Source: Microbulbifer sp. YPW16
GTDB taxonomy: Bacteria > Pseudomonadota > Gammaproteobacteria > Pseudomonadales > Cellvibrionaceae
Length of the DNA stretch: 64,000 bases
Direction of reading: 5' to 3'
Assembly: GCF_021290385.1 (NCBI RefSeq)
Contig: NZ_CP089928.1
Span: 2,030,501-2,094,500, forward strand
Made by a program: the position numbers and the translations under genes. Positions 32,125 to 41,617 of the stretch are shown here, one piece after another; the first letter of the stretch is position 1, and each line of letters begins with the position of its first letter. Below the pieces are notes generated by a model, which was not told the origin of the DNA, did no database searches, and saw only the letters and a program-made list of their open reading frames with translations.

Positions 32125-34857
32125 ATGAGAAAGATAACCCTGCGCAGCCTGCTGGTAGTGCCACTTCTGGCCCTGGCCGCCTGCAGCCCGTCAGAAAAGC
32201 CCGCGGACGGCGAGCGTGCCGAATCCAGCGGCAAGCCACCCACTTCCCAGCTGGTGAAGATCTCCGGCGATGCGGAGAAAGAGGCACCGGACGGCCGCCT
32301 GCCGGAGGGCGTCCGCCCCACCGCCTACCGCCTCGACCTGCTGCTGGACCCGCGCCGTGACGACTTTTCCGGCACCGTGGAAATCGATATCGAGCTGGAC
32401 GAGTCCGCCGACCATATCTGGATGCACGGCAAGGACATCCGCGTCAACGAGGCTACCGCCACCAGTGCCGACGGAAAGACGGTTGCCGCCGACTACCAGC
32501 AGGTGCTCGACAGCGGCGTGGTGCGGGTCAGCTTCGCCGAGCCGCTGCCTGCCGGCGAATTCACCCTGAGCCTGGCCTACAGCGCCGATTTCGATCGCAA
32601 CCTGTCGGGGCTGTTCAAGGTGGAGGAACAGGGTGATTCCTACGCCCTGGCCAAGTCGGAGTCGATCCAGGCGCGCAAGTACCTGCCCGGCTTCGATGAG
32701 CCCGGCCTGAAGGCACCGTTCGATATCAGCCTGACGGTGCCCGAGGGCTATGCCGCCATCAGCAATGGCGCGGAACTGAAGCGCGAACCGGCGGGCGAGG
32801 GGCTGGAAAAAGTCACCTTCGCCACCACCCGGCCTACCCCCACCTACCTGCTGTCCCTGTCAGTGGGGCCGTTCGATGTGGTGGAGCGCGACGCCATCCC
32901 GCCTAACAAGTACCGCAAGGAACCCATCCCGCTGCGCGGCTTTGCCCGCAAGGGCCGCGGAGATGACCTGGACTATATCCTCGATGTCACGCCGCGCATG
33001 CTGGAGATATTTGAGACAGAACTGCAGCGTCCCTACCCGTTCAAGAAACTGGACATCATCGCCGCACCACAGTGGCCCAGTGGCGCCACCGAGCTGTCCG
33101 CGGCCATTACCTACCGCGAGCAGCGTATCCTGGTGGAAGGGGATGAGCCGGCACCGGGGGCACGGCTGGCACTGCTGGGTGTGCATGCCCACGAGATCGC
33201 ACACATGTGGTTCGGCAACCTGGTCACCCCGCCCTGGTGGGACGACCTGTGGCTGAAGGAAGGCTTCTCCACCTGGGGCACCCCGCTCACCCTGACAATC
33301 TTTGAGCCCGAGGGTGGCCACGACCTCAACGCCGCGGTGCGCGCCATCAGCGCCATGCAGCTGGATTCACTGGCGAGCACCCGCGCCATTCGCGAACCCA
33401 TCGACAAGAATGACGATATCCGCAACGCCTACGACTCCATCACCTACTCCAAGAGCCTGGGCGTGATCCATATGGTGGACCAGTACTTCGGCGCGGACCG
33501 TTTCCGCCCCGCCCTGGGCCGCTATATCGAGACGTTTGCCGACGGCGTGGCAGACTCGGACGACTTCTATCGTGTCATCGGCGAGGAGACCAACACCCCG
33601 GAACTGACCGACACCTTCCGCAGCTTCGTCGAGCAGAAAGGCGTACCGGAACTGACAGTCAACCTGGACTGTGACAGCGGCGACAAGCCCCGGGTCACCA
33701 TCCGCCAGGGACGCTACAAGCCGCTGGGCTCACCGATCCAGCTGAGCGGCCAGCAGTGGACCATTCCCCTGTGCCTGCGCAGCGACCAGGGCCGCCAGTG
33801 CCTGATGCTGGCGGACAGCGAGCAGACCGTCGAGCTGGAGAGTGAACAGTGCCCGCAATGGCTGCTGCCCAATGCCGACGGCAGTGGCTACTATCGCTGG
33901 AACCTTGCCGGGGAACAGTGGCAGGCACTGGTGAAGAGTTTCGCCGACTTCACCCCGACCGAGCAGCTCTCCATTATCGACAGCGCCTTTGCGGCCTTCG
34001 AGGCCGGTGAACTGCCCATCGCCACGGTGCTCGACGTGGTGCGCGAATCCGCTGTCGCCAGCCAGCGGCAGGTAATCACTGCGCCACTGCAGTACCTGGG
34101 AAAATACCGTCGCAGCATCCTGCCGGAGAAAGCCCTGCCGGACTTCACCCGCTTCCTGCAGGGACTCTACCAGCCGGTACTGGAGCGCACCGCCGGCAGC
34201 GACGCCCCGGAGCAGAAGCTGCTGTACAGCGAGCTGCTGGCCTTTATGGCACTGGTGGCCGAGGACCCGCAGGCACGCAAGGCCCTCGCCGACAAGGCCA
34301 TTGCCTTTACCGGCTTCAAGCGTGAGCGCGATGCCGCGGCACTGGACTCCGACCTCTATGAAGCGGCCCTGGTAGTGGCGGTACAGGATGCCGGCCGGGA
34401 GTTCCTGCCGCACCTGGTGAAGGTCCGTGGCGAGCTGGACGACCCGCGCTTTGAGAATGCCAGCGCCAATGCCATCGGCGCGGCCAACGATCCCGAACAG
34501 GTGCAGGATGTCCAGCGCCTGGCGGTGAGTGAGGAAATGGGCCCGCGCGAGGCCTTCGGCCTGATCGCCACCGCCATCGCACAACCGGCGGTACAGGAAC
34601 AACACTGGCAATGGCTGCGGGATAACTTCCCCACCGTGGTGGAGAAAATTCCGGGCCAGTGGCGCCGCCGCACCCCGTCATTTGCCCGCACCTTCTGCAC
34701 CAGCGACCGGCTGGACCAGCTTCAGGCACTGTTTGAGCAACACAGTGCACTGACGCCGGGTTACCAGCGCAGCATGGCGCAGACGGAAGAAACCATCGAG
34801 CTGTGCATGGCGCAGCGCGAGCAGGCACCGGAGTTTATCCGCGCCCTGTCCCGCTGA
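32125..34857 (+). CDS. M1-family metallopeptidase lipoprotein with altered GAMEN motif
   Basis: This is an envelope M1 peptidase of 910 residues. The ATG at 32125 has GGGAG 4 bases upstream and opens a lipoprotein signal with lipobox LAAC; the frame extends further upstream but without a signal sequence. The zinc site is intact: HEIAH (His356-His360) with Glu in WLKEGFSTW. The exopeptidase motif that normally reads GAMEN is replaced by GATEL (320-324), so the residue that fixes the substrate N-terminus is changed from Asn to Leu while the Glu is kept. Substrate preference may therefore differ from the paralogue at 11042. The C-terminal half is helical and ERAP1-like. Confidence 0.88.
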   Translation: MRKITLRSLLVVPLLALAACSPSEKPADGERAESSGKPPTSQLVKISGDAEKEAPDGRLPEGVRPTAYRLDLLLDPRRDDFSGTVEIDIELDESADHIWMHGKDIRVNEATATSADGKTVAADYQQVLDSGVVRVSFAEPLPAGEFTLSLAYSADFDRNLSGLFKVEEQGDSYALAKSESIQARKYLPGFDEPGLKAPFDISLTVPEGYAAISNGAELKREPAGEGLEKVTFATTRPTPTYLLSLSVGPFDVVERDAIPPNKYRKEPIPLRGFARKGRGDDLDYILDVTPRMLEIFETELQRPYPFKKLDIIAAPQWPSGATELSAAITYREQRILVEGDEPAPGARLALLGVHAHEIAHMWFGNLVTPPWWDDLWLKEGFSTWGTPLTLTIFEPEGGHDLNAAVRAISAMQLDSLASTRAIREPIDKNDDIRNAYDSITYSKSLGVIHMVDQYFGADRFRPALGRYIETFADGVADSDDFYRVIGEETNTPELTDTFRSFVEQKGVPELTVNLDCDSGDKPRVTIRQGRYKPLGSPIQLSGQQWTIPLCLRSDQGRQCLMLADSEQTVELESEQCPQWLLPNADGSGYYRWNLAGEQWQALVKSFADFTPTEQLSIIDSAFAAFEAGELPIATVLDVVRESAVASQRQVITAPLQYLGKYRRSILPEKALPDFTRFLQGLYQPVLERTAGSDAPEQKLLYSELLAFMALVAEDPQARKALADKAIAFTGFKRERDAAALDSDLYEAALVVAVQDAGREFLPHLVKVRGELDDPRFENASANAIGAANDPEQVQDVQRLAVSEEMGPREAFGLIATAIAQPAVQEQHWQWLRDNFPTVVEKIPGQWRRRTPSFARTFCTSDRLDQLQALFEQHSALTPGYQRSMAQTEETIELCMAQREQAPEFIRALSR

Positions 34858-34871
34858 CCCACTCTGCATGA

Positions 34872-34899
34872 CCGGGTCCCGGCACTGTACGGGACCCGG
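34872..34899. terminator. Hairpin between convergent M1 peptidase and sulfotransferase genes
   Basis: CCGGGTCCCG and CGGGACCCGG pair over 10 bp with an 8-base loop. There is no long T-run, but the position between two convergent stops makes a shared terminator likely. Confidence 0.55.
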
Positions 34900-34914
34900 C
34901 TATCCCTGCCGGAC

Positions 34915-36384
34915 CTACCCTACGGCGATACCCGCATTTTCCAGTTCCTCCGCCAGCGGTGCCAGCTGCTCGCGGTAGTGCTGCCAGTGGCCCACCGAGC
35001 GTGTATACAGCGGCTGGCGCACCTGGGCCGAACTGGCGGTGGCGACCGGGCTGCTGTTGCGGTGGAATTCCCCACAGGCGGTTTCCCATTCAAGTCCTGC
35101 AGCGGAGACCAGGGCGGGGGCTTCCCGGTCAAATTGCCCCACCAACTGCTCGTAGGACTGGAAGCGTATGCGGCCAGCCAGCGACTCCTGCCAGGTTTCC
35201 CGCAAGCGGTGGTAGGCAATGTAGTAGCGCGCCAGGTCCCGCAGGCTGTAGGAGAACGGATACCCCATCCGGAACAGGGTCTTGTACATGGCGAAGCAGG
35301 CATCCAGCGGGTGGCGATCCATCCAGACCATGGTGGCGCCGGGCATGCTGCGCGCGATCAGGCCGGCGTAGAGAAAGTTTTGCGGTGTCTTGTCGATATG
35401 CTTGCGGGCGGGTGAATCGTACTGCCCGAGACGCGCCAGGTAGCCGCCGGCAATTTTCCCGGCGGGCCATTGTGCGGTAGCCCTGACCAACTCTTCCTTC
35501 GGCAGGCTGCGACCGGCAGCCACCATCAGGGAAAGGGGCAGGTCGGTAATCTCGCCGAAACTGTCACACTGGCTGTGGCTGGACAGGATACGGTCCACCA
35601 GTGTCGTGCCCGAGCGGGGCAGGCCGAAGACAAAAACCGCCTGCTCACCACACTGCCGATCCGCGTCGCCAGCCTCCAGCTGCCCGTGTTCCCGGGCGAT
35701 CAGCTGCAGCACCTCGAGATCACCCTCAACGCGATAACGCATCGTCGCACGACGCAGCTCCGCCCCCCGGCTGAACTGCTGGAATGCCCGGTCGAACTCA
35801 CCAACATCCTCGTATTCCTTACCCAGCGCATAGTGCAACTGGATACGGTCATTGAGCCTGAGATCACTTCGCGTAACCAGCTGTTCCAGGGTGGGGATAT
35901 GGCTGGCATCACGGGATACGCGGCGGATACCACTCAGTACCTGCTGGGCCTGGCCATCGGTTGGCGATTCCTGCACGAGGTTCCCGAGGATAGACTCCGC
36001 CTGCTCCAGGTCACCCAGCGCCAGCAGGTTTGCGGCCAGGTTATAGCGCGCATTGCGGTCACCTGCCTGCGCCAGCCGGCGATAGATTTCCGCGGCTTCT
36101 GCGGGCCGCTGGCACTGCGAAAAGAGTTCAGCGCACTGTTCGAGGTGCCGGCGATCCTGTCCGGCATGATGGCGGTATTCCGCCAGCAATGATCGCACTG
36201 AACGGTGCTGGCCCAGGAACAGCCGGCAGCGTACCTGCAGGGGAAACAGCTCGAGATTGCCGGCATGGCTGTAGCGAAGTTGTTCGACAACCCCATCAGC
36301 CTCACGAAACCGGCCCTGGCCAAGCAGGTGATTGGCTCGTTTTATTCCATCGTGTATTCCGGCTTCGGATTCACTGGCATTCAC
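34915..36384 (-). CDS. TPR-containing sulfotransferase family protein
   Basis: This cytosolic protein of about 489 residues combines TPR repeats with a PAPS-dependent sulfotransferase domain. The N-terminal half holds TPR-like helices (HLLGQGRFREADGVVEQL, AAEIYRRLAQAGDRNARYNLAANLLALGDLEQAESIL). The sulfotransferase begins near residue 250 with the 5'-phosphosulfate loop VFGLPRSGTTLVDRIL, and the 3'-phosphate region includes WMDRHPLDACFAMYK. The start is uncertain. The GTG at 36384 is chosen because the longer frame to 36441 would run through the receptor gene's terminator. Such proteins often neighbour TonB-dependent receptors in marine bacteria, as here. The sulfated acceptor is unknown. Confidence 0.83.
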   Translation of the reverse strand: MNASESEAGIHDGIKRANHLLGQGRFREADGVVEQLRYSHAGNLELFPLQVRCRLFLGQHRSVRSLLAEYRHHAGQDRRHLEQCAELFSQCQRPAEAAEIYRRLAQAGDRNARYNLAANLLALGDLEQAESILGNLVQESPTDGQAQQVLSGIRRVSRDASHIPTLEQLVTRSDLRLNDRIQLHYALGKEYEDVGEFDRAFQQFSRGAELRRATMRYRVEGDLEVLQLIAREHGQLEAGDADRQCGEQAVFVFGLPRSGTTLVDRILSSHSQCDSFGEITDLPLSLMVAAGRSLPKEELVRATAQWPAGKIAGGYLARLGQYDSPARKHIDKTPQNFLYAGLIARSMPGATMVWMDRHPLDACFAMYKTLFRMGYPFSYSLRDLARYYIAYHRLRETWQESLAGRIRFQSYEQLVGQFDREAPALVSAAGLEWETACGEFHRNSSPVATASSAQVRQPLYTRSVGHWQHYREQLAPLAEELENAGIAVG

Positions 36385-36407
36385 TATGTGTTTCGCTTTA
36401 CTGGCAT

Positions 36408-36430
36408 AAAAAAGGGGCGCAATGCGCCCC
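36408..36430 (-). terminator. Terminator of the TonB receptor gene
   Basis: GGGGCGC and GCGCCCC pair over 7 bp around a 3-base loop. On the minus strand the hairpin is followed by a run of six U, 24 bases past the receptor stop codon. Confidence 0.85.
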
Positions 36431-36453
36431 AATGTACCCAATCAAGGATAAAA

Positions 36454-38832
36454 TCAGAAGCTGACCTTCAGGTTGGCACCGATTGTGCGCGGCTGCACCA
36501 GGAAGCTTTTGGCCCCGTTGCCGTAATACTGTTGCGACGGATCCGTCCCCATATACTCTTCCTTGAACAGGCCGGTGGTACCTTCCTCGTTCGTAAGGTT
36601 CTTGGCGAACAGGGTGGCAGTCCACCAGTCGCCGGCAACGCCGATATGACCGTCCAGCAGGGAGAAGCCATCGAGTTCGGCGGCAAACCGCTCGCTGTCA
36701 CTGGCGGCGTTCATGGTGGAGGACTGGTAGTAGGCAGCCATACGCCCGATCATTTCCAGCCCGCCGTTGCCCAGCGGCGCCCGGTAATCCAGTGCGGCGG
36801 TCAGGGTATTCTCCGGGGTGCCCGGCAGGCGCGTGCCGGCACTGGCCAGCGGGGTCGAGTAACCCGGGGCCAGCAGGTCGGCATCCAGCTCCGCATTGAC
36901 GTAGGCGTAACCCAGGCTGTAGCTGAAGCTCTGGCTCAGGTCTCCCTGCAGCTCCAGTTCTATACCCGAGGTGCTGGCCTGGTCGCCATTGGCAACCGCA
37001 AAGAAGCCCCACACCGGCGTGGCGGTATTGACCTGGACATTGTCCCAGTCGACGGCGAACGCAGCGGCGGTATAGGTGACGCTACCCAAGCTGCCCTTGA
37101 TACCGGCCTCGTAGTTAATCACCGTATCCGCTTCGTACTGCGCCCAGGACGGGTCCTCGCCAAAGAAACCGCTGGTCGGTGCCGCGTTGGAACCACCGCG
37201 ACGGTAGCCCTCGGACACGGTGGCATAGGCCATCATGTTGTCCGCAATATCGTAGGCGGCATTGGCCTTGAACAGAACACCGTCATCTTCGGTGACCCGG
37301 CTGTCATTCAGCACCGGGAAGATTGCCCCCGAACCGTAGGCGGGGAAGTCCATATACACCATCGACTCATATTCATTGCTGAACTGCCGGGCACCGAAAG
37401 TCAGGTGCAGGGCATCCAGGTGCCAGGTGAGCTCACCGTAGAATGCCGTCTCGGTAAAGTTGTCTTCCCGTGCATAATCCCAGTCCTGGTCGCTGGCGAC
37501 GATGCCCGGTCCCCAGGCAGTATCGGCCCACTGCTGATAGCCGCGCAGGTAACTCTGCTGGGCACCCGAAGTGTCCTGGTCGATATAGAAGGCACCCAGG
37601 ATCCAGTCCAGGCTCTCGGAACCGTTGGATACCAGTCGCACTTCCTGGATAAAGGCCGAATCCTCGTACTGGCGCACGGCGGAGGCCATGGGCCGGTTGT
37701 AGTTGTAATAGAAGGCCCCAATCCAGCCATTCTGAGCGTAGAAGCCGGTATTCTCGGAAACAGAATCGCCGCTGTGATCGTAATCGGAAGTCGAGGAGGT
37801 CAGGGTGGCAAAGCCCAGGTCAATTTCTGTTTCCAGGGTGTTCAGGCTGGCCTCACGGCTGGACGGCTCGAGCTGGATGGAGCCGTTCTCATAATCGTCA
37901 TAGGCATTGCCCCAACCATCCAGGCCCTCGGTCTGCTGGCGACGCCCGCCGACTTCATCGTCCTGGGTCATATGGGTAAAGAGTAATTCAAAGCCGTCGG
38001 TGGGCTGCCACAATGCCGCAAATTTGGCATAGGTGATCTCGACAGTATCGGCATCCTCTACATTCCGGTATTCCGCTTCCGGAGACAGGACACCCTCGGG
38101 GGCGGTGGGAATGCCATTGCTGTCGAGCCGATACACATTCACGTAATCGACAATACCCGCATTGTCCACAAGGCCAGCGGCGGCACGAATGGCAAAGCTA
38201 TCGGACAGTGCCAGGTTAACGACCGAGTCCGCCGAATAATTGAGCCCGTCAGAGCCCGCAGTGCTGGACACCCCGGAACTGAAGTCCACCGAATTGCCAT
38301 CCATCTCCGGCTTGCGGGTGATATACCTGACGGTACCGCCGAGTGACCCGGAACCATAGAGCGTGCCCTGGGGCCCGCGCAGGACTTCCACCCGCTCAAG
38401 GTCCTTGAGGATAAAGTTGGCGTAAACCGGCGTGCTGTTTACATAGGTGGAGACTGTCGGCGCCGCGGCCACGGAATAATCCCCCAGTGCGGCACTGTCG
38501 ACATTGAGGCCACGGATCATGATGCCGTTGATGACACCGGAATTGCGATTGCCTCGGTCCACCACGGCAACCCCGGGAACGTTCCGCATCAGCTCGGCCT
38601 GGTCGGTAATCTGCGCCGCACTGACATCGTCACCGGAGACAGCGGAAATGTTATAGGGCACATCCTGGAGCCTTGTTTCCCGGGCCGTTGCCGTAACGAT
38701 GACTTCCTCGATTACTTCGTTATTTTGGGCAAAGGTGGCCTGGCTGAATGTCACGGCGCAGCCAGCGGATACCGCCGCGATCGCCATGGCCAGATGTTGC
38801 CTGCTGAAACCCCTGGTGTCTTTGTTGTCCAT
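36454..38832 (-). CDS. TonB-dependent outer-membrane receptor
   Basis: This 792-residue receptor imports a ligand across the outer membrane using TonB energy. A signal peptide ends near TFAQ and is followed by the TonB-box-like EVIEEVIVTATA. The plug domain shows NVPGVAVVDRGNRNSGVINGIMIRGL and the DLERVEVLRGPQGTLYGSGSLGGTVRYITRKP block. The barrel covers the rest and ends with the aromatic terminus LKVSF. It lies 88 bases downstream of the nitrilase gene on the same strand, probably in one transcript, and is followed by its own terminator. Receptors with TATARETRLQDVP starts usually carry small organic compounds rather than siderophores. The ligand is inferred to be linked to the nitrilase. 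Confidence 0.93.
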   Translation of the reverse strand: MDNKDTRGFSRQHLAMAIAAVSAGCAVTFSQATFAQNNEVIEEVIVTATARETRLQDVPYNISAVSGDDVSAAQITDQAELMRNVPGVAVVDRGNRNSGVINGIMIRGLNVDSAALGDYSVAAAPTVSTYVNSTPVYANFILKDLERVEVLRGPQGTLYGSGSLGGTVRYITRKPEMDGNSVDFSSGVSSTAGSDGLNYSADSVVNLALSDSFAIRAAAGLVDNAGIVDYVNVYRLDSNGIPTAPEGVLSPEAEYRNVEDADTVEITYAKFAALWQPTDGFELLFTHMTQDDEVGGRRQQTEGLDGWGNAYDDYENGSIQLEPSSREASLNTLETEIDLGFATLTSSTSDYDHSGDSVSENTGFYAQNGWIGAFYYNYNRPMASAVRQYEDSAFIQEVRLVSNGSESLDWILGAFYIDQDTSGAQQSYLRGYQQWADTAWGPGIVASDQDWDYAREDNFTETAFYGELTWHLDALHLTFGARQFSNEYESMVYMDFPAYGSGAIFPVLNDSRVTEDDGVLFKANAAYDIADNMMAYATVSEGYRRGGSNAAPTSGFFGEDPSWAQYEADTVINYEAGIKGSLGSVTYTAAAFAVDWDNVQVNTATPVWGFFAVANGDQASTSGIELELQGDLSQSFSYSLGYAYVNAELDADLLAPGYSTPLASAGTRLPGTPENTLTAALDYRAPLGNGGLEMIGRMAAYYQSSTMNAASDSERFAAELDGFSLLDGHIGVAGDWWTATLFAKNLTNEEGTTGLFKEEYMGTDPSQQYYGNGAKSFLVQPRTIGANLKVSF

Positions 38833-38920
38833 GATTCCCTCTGTATTTTCTCTATTGTATCGGCCGGACTGCGCCGCCTGGTGTTGTTGCCTAAAAAATT
38901 TTTGGGATTTCTCCCGTCTT

Positions 38921-39769
38921 TTACTCCGGCAGTTTCAATGGCCCGAGTCGCCCATAGGCGGGTGATGCCGCCCCATCCTCGTATTGGGGGAAACGGACCC
39001 TGCCATCACGGAAACTCTTGAGTACCTGGCCCAGCCCCTTCATGCCGCGCTCGCGGACCCGGGTCACTTTCTCCAGGTCCACCTCGAACGCGATCACTTC
39101 CTCATCCACAGAGGCCTCATGCAGGGTTTCCCCCTCCGGGCCCACCACGATCGAGCGCCCCACACCCTGGGTCCCGGCAGAATTCACGTCGACGATGTAG
39201 CACTGGTTGGTGACCGCACTCGCCCGCACAATCGACAGCTCATCACCACGGTCGATGGTGTCGGTCTTGGTGGGGTGGATGATGATCTCCGCCCCCAGCC
39301 AGGTCAGTGCCCGGGTGGTTTCGGGAAACCACATGTCATAGCAGATGGAAACGCCAAAACACCCGACCTCCGGCACCTCAAAAACAAGGAAATCTTCCCC
39401 GGGCGTTACGCCCTTTTCGTAGGGCAGGAATGGATAGAGCTTGCGGTAGCGGCCGACAACCTTTCCTTCCGGGTTGATCACCGGAGTGGTGTTGTAGACT
39501 GCACTGCCGTTCTTTTCATACATGGAGCCCGGTACCAGCCAGACCCCCAGCTCCCGCGCACTGCGGCAGAGCGCGTCCTCTTCCGCCGAGGGCAGTTCGC
39601 GGGCGTGCTGTACACCCACGCCCCGCAGTGCCAGCTCGCTGAGTACGATCATCTGCACCCACGGGTAGCGCAGCTTGGTTTTCTGGATGCGCTGCAGCAG
39701 CAGTTCCAGGTTGTCCGCTTCGTCCAGCCGTAGCTGGAGGGCCGCGATCCCAAATGTTCGGTTCTTCAT
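38921..39769 (-). CDS. Carbon-nitrogen hydrolase (nitrilase superfamily)
   Basis: This is a 282-residue amidase of the nitrilase superfamily. The ATG at 39769 is chosen because the family fold begins right there (IAALQLRLDEADNLE); the longer frame adds 55 unrelated residues. The catalytic triad is visible: Glu45 (VLSELALRG), Lys110 (GRYRKLYPF) and Cys143 (SICYDMWFPE). The sequence style fits amide or N-carbamoyl hydrolases rather than true nitrilases. It is the upstream partner of a TonB receptor gene and is divergent from an MFS transporter. The three plausibly import, cleave and move one nitrogen-containing compound. The substrate is not deducible. Confidence 0.87.
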   Translation of the reverse strand: MKNRTFGIAALQLRLDEADNLELLLQRIQKTKLRYPWVQMIVLSELALRGVGVQHARELPSAEEDALCRSARELGVWLVPGSMYEKNGSAVYNTTPVINPEGKVVGRYRKLYPFLPYEKGVTPGEDFLVFEVPEVGCFGVSICYDMWFPETTRALTWLGAEIIIHPTKTDTIDRGDELSIVRASAVTNQCYIVDVNSAGTQGVGRSIVVGPEGETLHEASVDEEVIAFEVDLEKVTRVRERGMKGLGQVLKSFRDGRVRFPQYEDGAASPAYGRLGPLKLPE

Positions 39770-40098
39770 CGCCAGATTGTTTCCTGCTTCTACCGCCCGA
39801 TTCAGGTCGGGCGTTGGATCTGGCTTTATCTTGGATAATCCGCAGGAGGGTCGATAGGTCCAGATTCCGGCCGCGGATGAGGCCAGGGGATCCATATTGG
39901 GCCGCAGCGGCCCATTTTGTGCCATTGGCCCCATCGCCCGCTGCTGACTGGCACTATCGGCGAACGGGCCATGGGTTAGCTTAGGGCCAGTAACGCCGTA
40001 AACTGTCAGCTGGCGGAAGCGGCTTCCCGGAACTGTCCTGAAATAACGGAGCAGGCCGGGGCTAATAACTATTTTCTGAGACCCTTCCCGGAGAGCCC
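39770..40098. other. Divergent promoter region between nitrilase and MFS genes
   Basis: No gene is seen in 330 bases. The region should hold promoters for both directions. No palindrome strong enough to call an operator was found. Confidence 0.4.
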
Positions 40099-41349
40099 AT
40101 GAGTCACAATGCAGATAGCCTCACCGAGCAGAGGCAACCAGCCGTTGCCACCGGACCGCTTCCCACTGGACTGCCGAAGGCTGCGGCTGACGGCTGGATC
40201 GCCAGCCTGTTACTGGCCTTCCTGTCATCGGCCGGCCTCTACTATGTGAACATTTTCCCGGTGATCGTGGACTCATTGATGGCCGGGGCCGGCCTGTCAG
40301 CGGCGCAGGCGGGGGAGATCACCTTTGCCAATACGGTGGGCGCGGTTATCGGGGCATTCACCATTTCGCTGCTGGTGCGGCGGATTCCCCGCTGGAAACT
40401 GGCCGCCACCTGCCTGCTGGCAGGCTCCATCGGCATGGACCTGCTGACCATCAGCCTGGCGAACATCGAACTGCTGAAACCACTGCGGCTGGTGCATGGA
40501 ATGCTGGGCGGTGCGTTGGTGGGACTCGGGTTTGCGGCGATTGCCCGCAGTGGCATCGCCGGGCGTGCCTACAGCATGGTGTTACTGGTGCAGTACACCG
40601 GCGGCGCCATCGGCCTGCTGGTACTGCCGGGACTGGTGCAGCAGCATGGCACCTATGTGCCCTTCTATGCCCTGATCACCTTCAGCGCCATCACCCTGGC
40701 GATGCTGCCGTTTGTTGCGGACTACCCCCTGCCGAAAGACGCGGACAAGAGCCTGCTCCCTACTGATTCTGAAGTTGAGACGGCAATCGCAGAAAAGAAA
40801 GCGTCCATGACACCGATGCTGGTTACGCTGGTCGCACTGTTCTGTTTCCAGTTCGCCAACATGTCCCTGTTCGCCTTTATCTTCGACCTGGGCAAGTCAT
40901 TTTCCCTGCCGCTGGACTTCATCAGCCAGACCCTGTTCTGGGCCAACCTGATTGCCATCGGCGGCGCGGCCCTGGCCGCCTATACCGGCCAGCGTTTTGC
41001 TCTGGCGACGCCCCTGGGGATCGCCCTGGTGATTACCCTGCTGGGGCTGGCCATGTTCGCCTTCAGCGATATTCCGCTGGTATTTATCCTGGCCAATATT
41101 GCCACCGGCATGACCTGGGCTTTCTGCGTGCCCTACCTGCTCACCATGGCTTCACGGTTTGATACCGCCGGGCAGATGGGGGCGTTCGGCGGTTTTGCCT
41201 CCAAGATGGGGCTGGCCTGCGGGCCCCTGGTAGCAGGGCACTTTGTATCGGCGGGGGGCAGCTATACCCAGCTGGTGGGCATTGCCTGTGTGATGATCGT
41301 GCTGTGCATGGCGGCATTGCCATCGGCCGCACGACTTGATCGCGCGTGA
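40099..41349 (+). CDS. MFS transporter
   Basis: This is a 416-residue inner-membrane transporter with about twelve hydrophobic spans in two groups of six, separated by a polar loop near residues 205-235 (DYPLPKDADKSLLPTDSEVETAIAEKKAS). The loop-2 motif is a degenerate form of the MFS signature (VRRIPRWKLAATCLLAGSIG). The ATG at 40099 follows CCGGAGAGCCC. It is divergent from the nitrilase and receptor genes. REP repeats begin 10 bases after the stop and may terminate its transcript. The direction and substrate of transport are unknown; inner-membrane passage of the nitrilase-related compound is the obvious hypothesis. Confidence 0.87.
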   Translation: MSHNADSLTEQRQPAVATGPLPTGLPKAAADGWIASLLLAFLSSAGLYYVNIFPVIVDSLMAGAGLSAAQAGEITFANTVGAVIGAFTISLLVRRIPRWKLAATCLLAGSIGMDLLTISLANIELLKPLRLVHGMLGGALVGLGFAAIARSGIAGRAYSMVLLVQYTGGAIGLLVLPGLVQQHGTYVPFYALITFSAITLAMLPFVADYPLPKDADKSLLPTDSEVETAIAEKKASMTPMLVTLVALFCFQFANMSLFAFIFDLGKSFSLPLDFISQTLFWANLIAIGGAALAAYTGQRFALATPLGIALVITLLGLAMFAFSDIPLVFILANIATGMTWAFCVPYLLTMASRFDTAGQMGAFGGFASKMGLACGPLVAGHFVSAGGSYTQLVGIACVMIVLCMAALPSAARLDRA

Positions 41350-41359
41350 ACCGGGCCCC

Positions 41360-41610
41360 GGGCGCACACAAGGTGCGCCCCCTCCACCTTAAATCCCCAC
41401 CCGCAGGGACCGATCTTGTTTCGGCCCAAACACCAGGTTTTTCCAGACCAGGGCGCACACGAGGTGCGCCCCTACATCAGGAAATTCCCATCCGCAGGGG
41501 CCGATCTCGTATCGGCCCAAACACCAGGCCCTTCCGGGCCCGGGCGCACACAAGGTGCGCCCCTACATTTGGAAATTCCCACCCGTAGGGGCGGACCTTG
41601 TGCCCGCCCG
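41360..41610. repeat. REP/BIME array, left of the RAYT gene (three ~91-bp units)
   Basis: Each unit has two hairpins. The first is GGGCGCAC-loop-GTGCGCCC at 41360, 41451 and 41542. The second is of the type GGGCCGAT-loop-ATCGGCCC at about 41406 and 41496, with a divergent GGGCGG/CCGCCC form near 41587. First-hairpin loops are ACAAG, ACGAG and ACAAG. Second-hairpin loops are or contain CTTGT, CTCGT and CTTGT, each the reverse complement of its partner. The array ends at the 3' end of the transposase gene. Confidence 0.85.
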
Positions 41611-41617
41611 TTTCCTT

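Noticed and set aside
36205-37986. A 593-residue open frame on the plus strand opposite the TonB receptor
   Set aside because: It lies antisense to clear receptor barrel sequence, has no recognisable domain and crosses the receptor's terminator.
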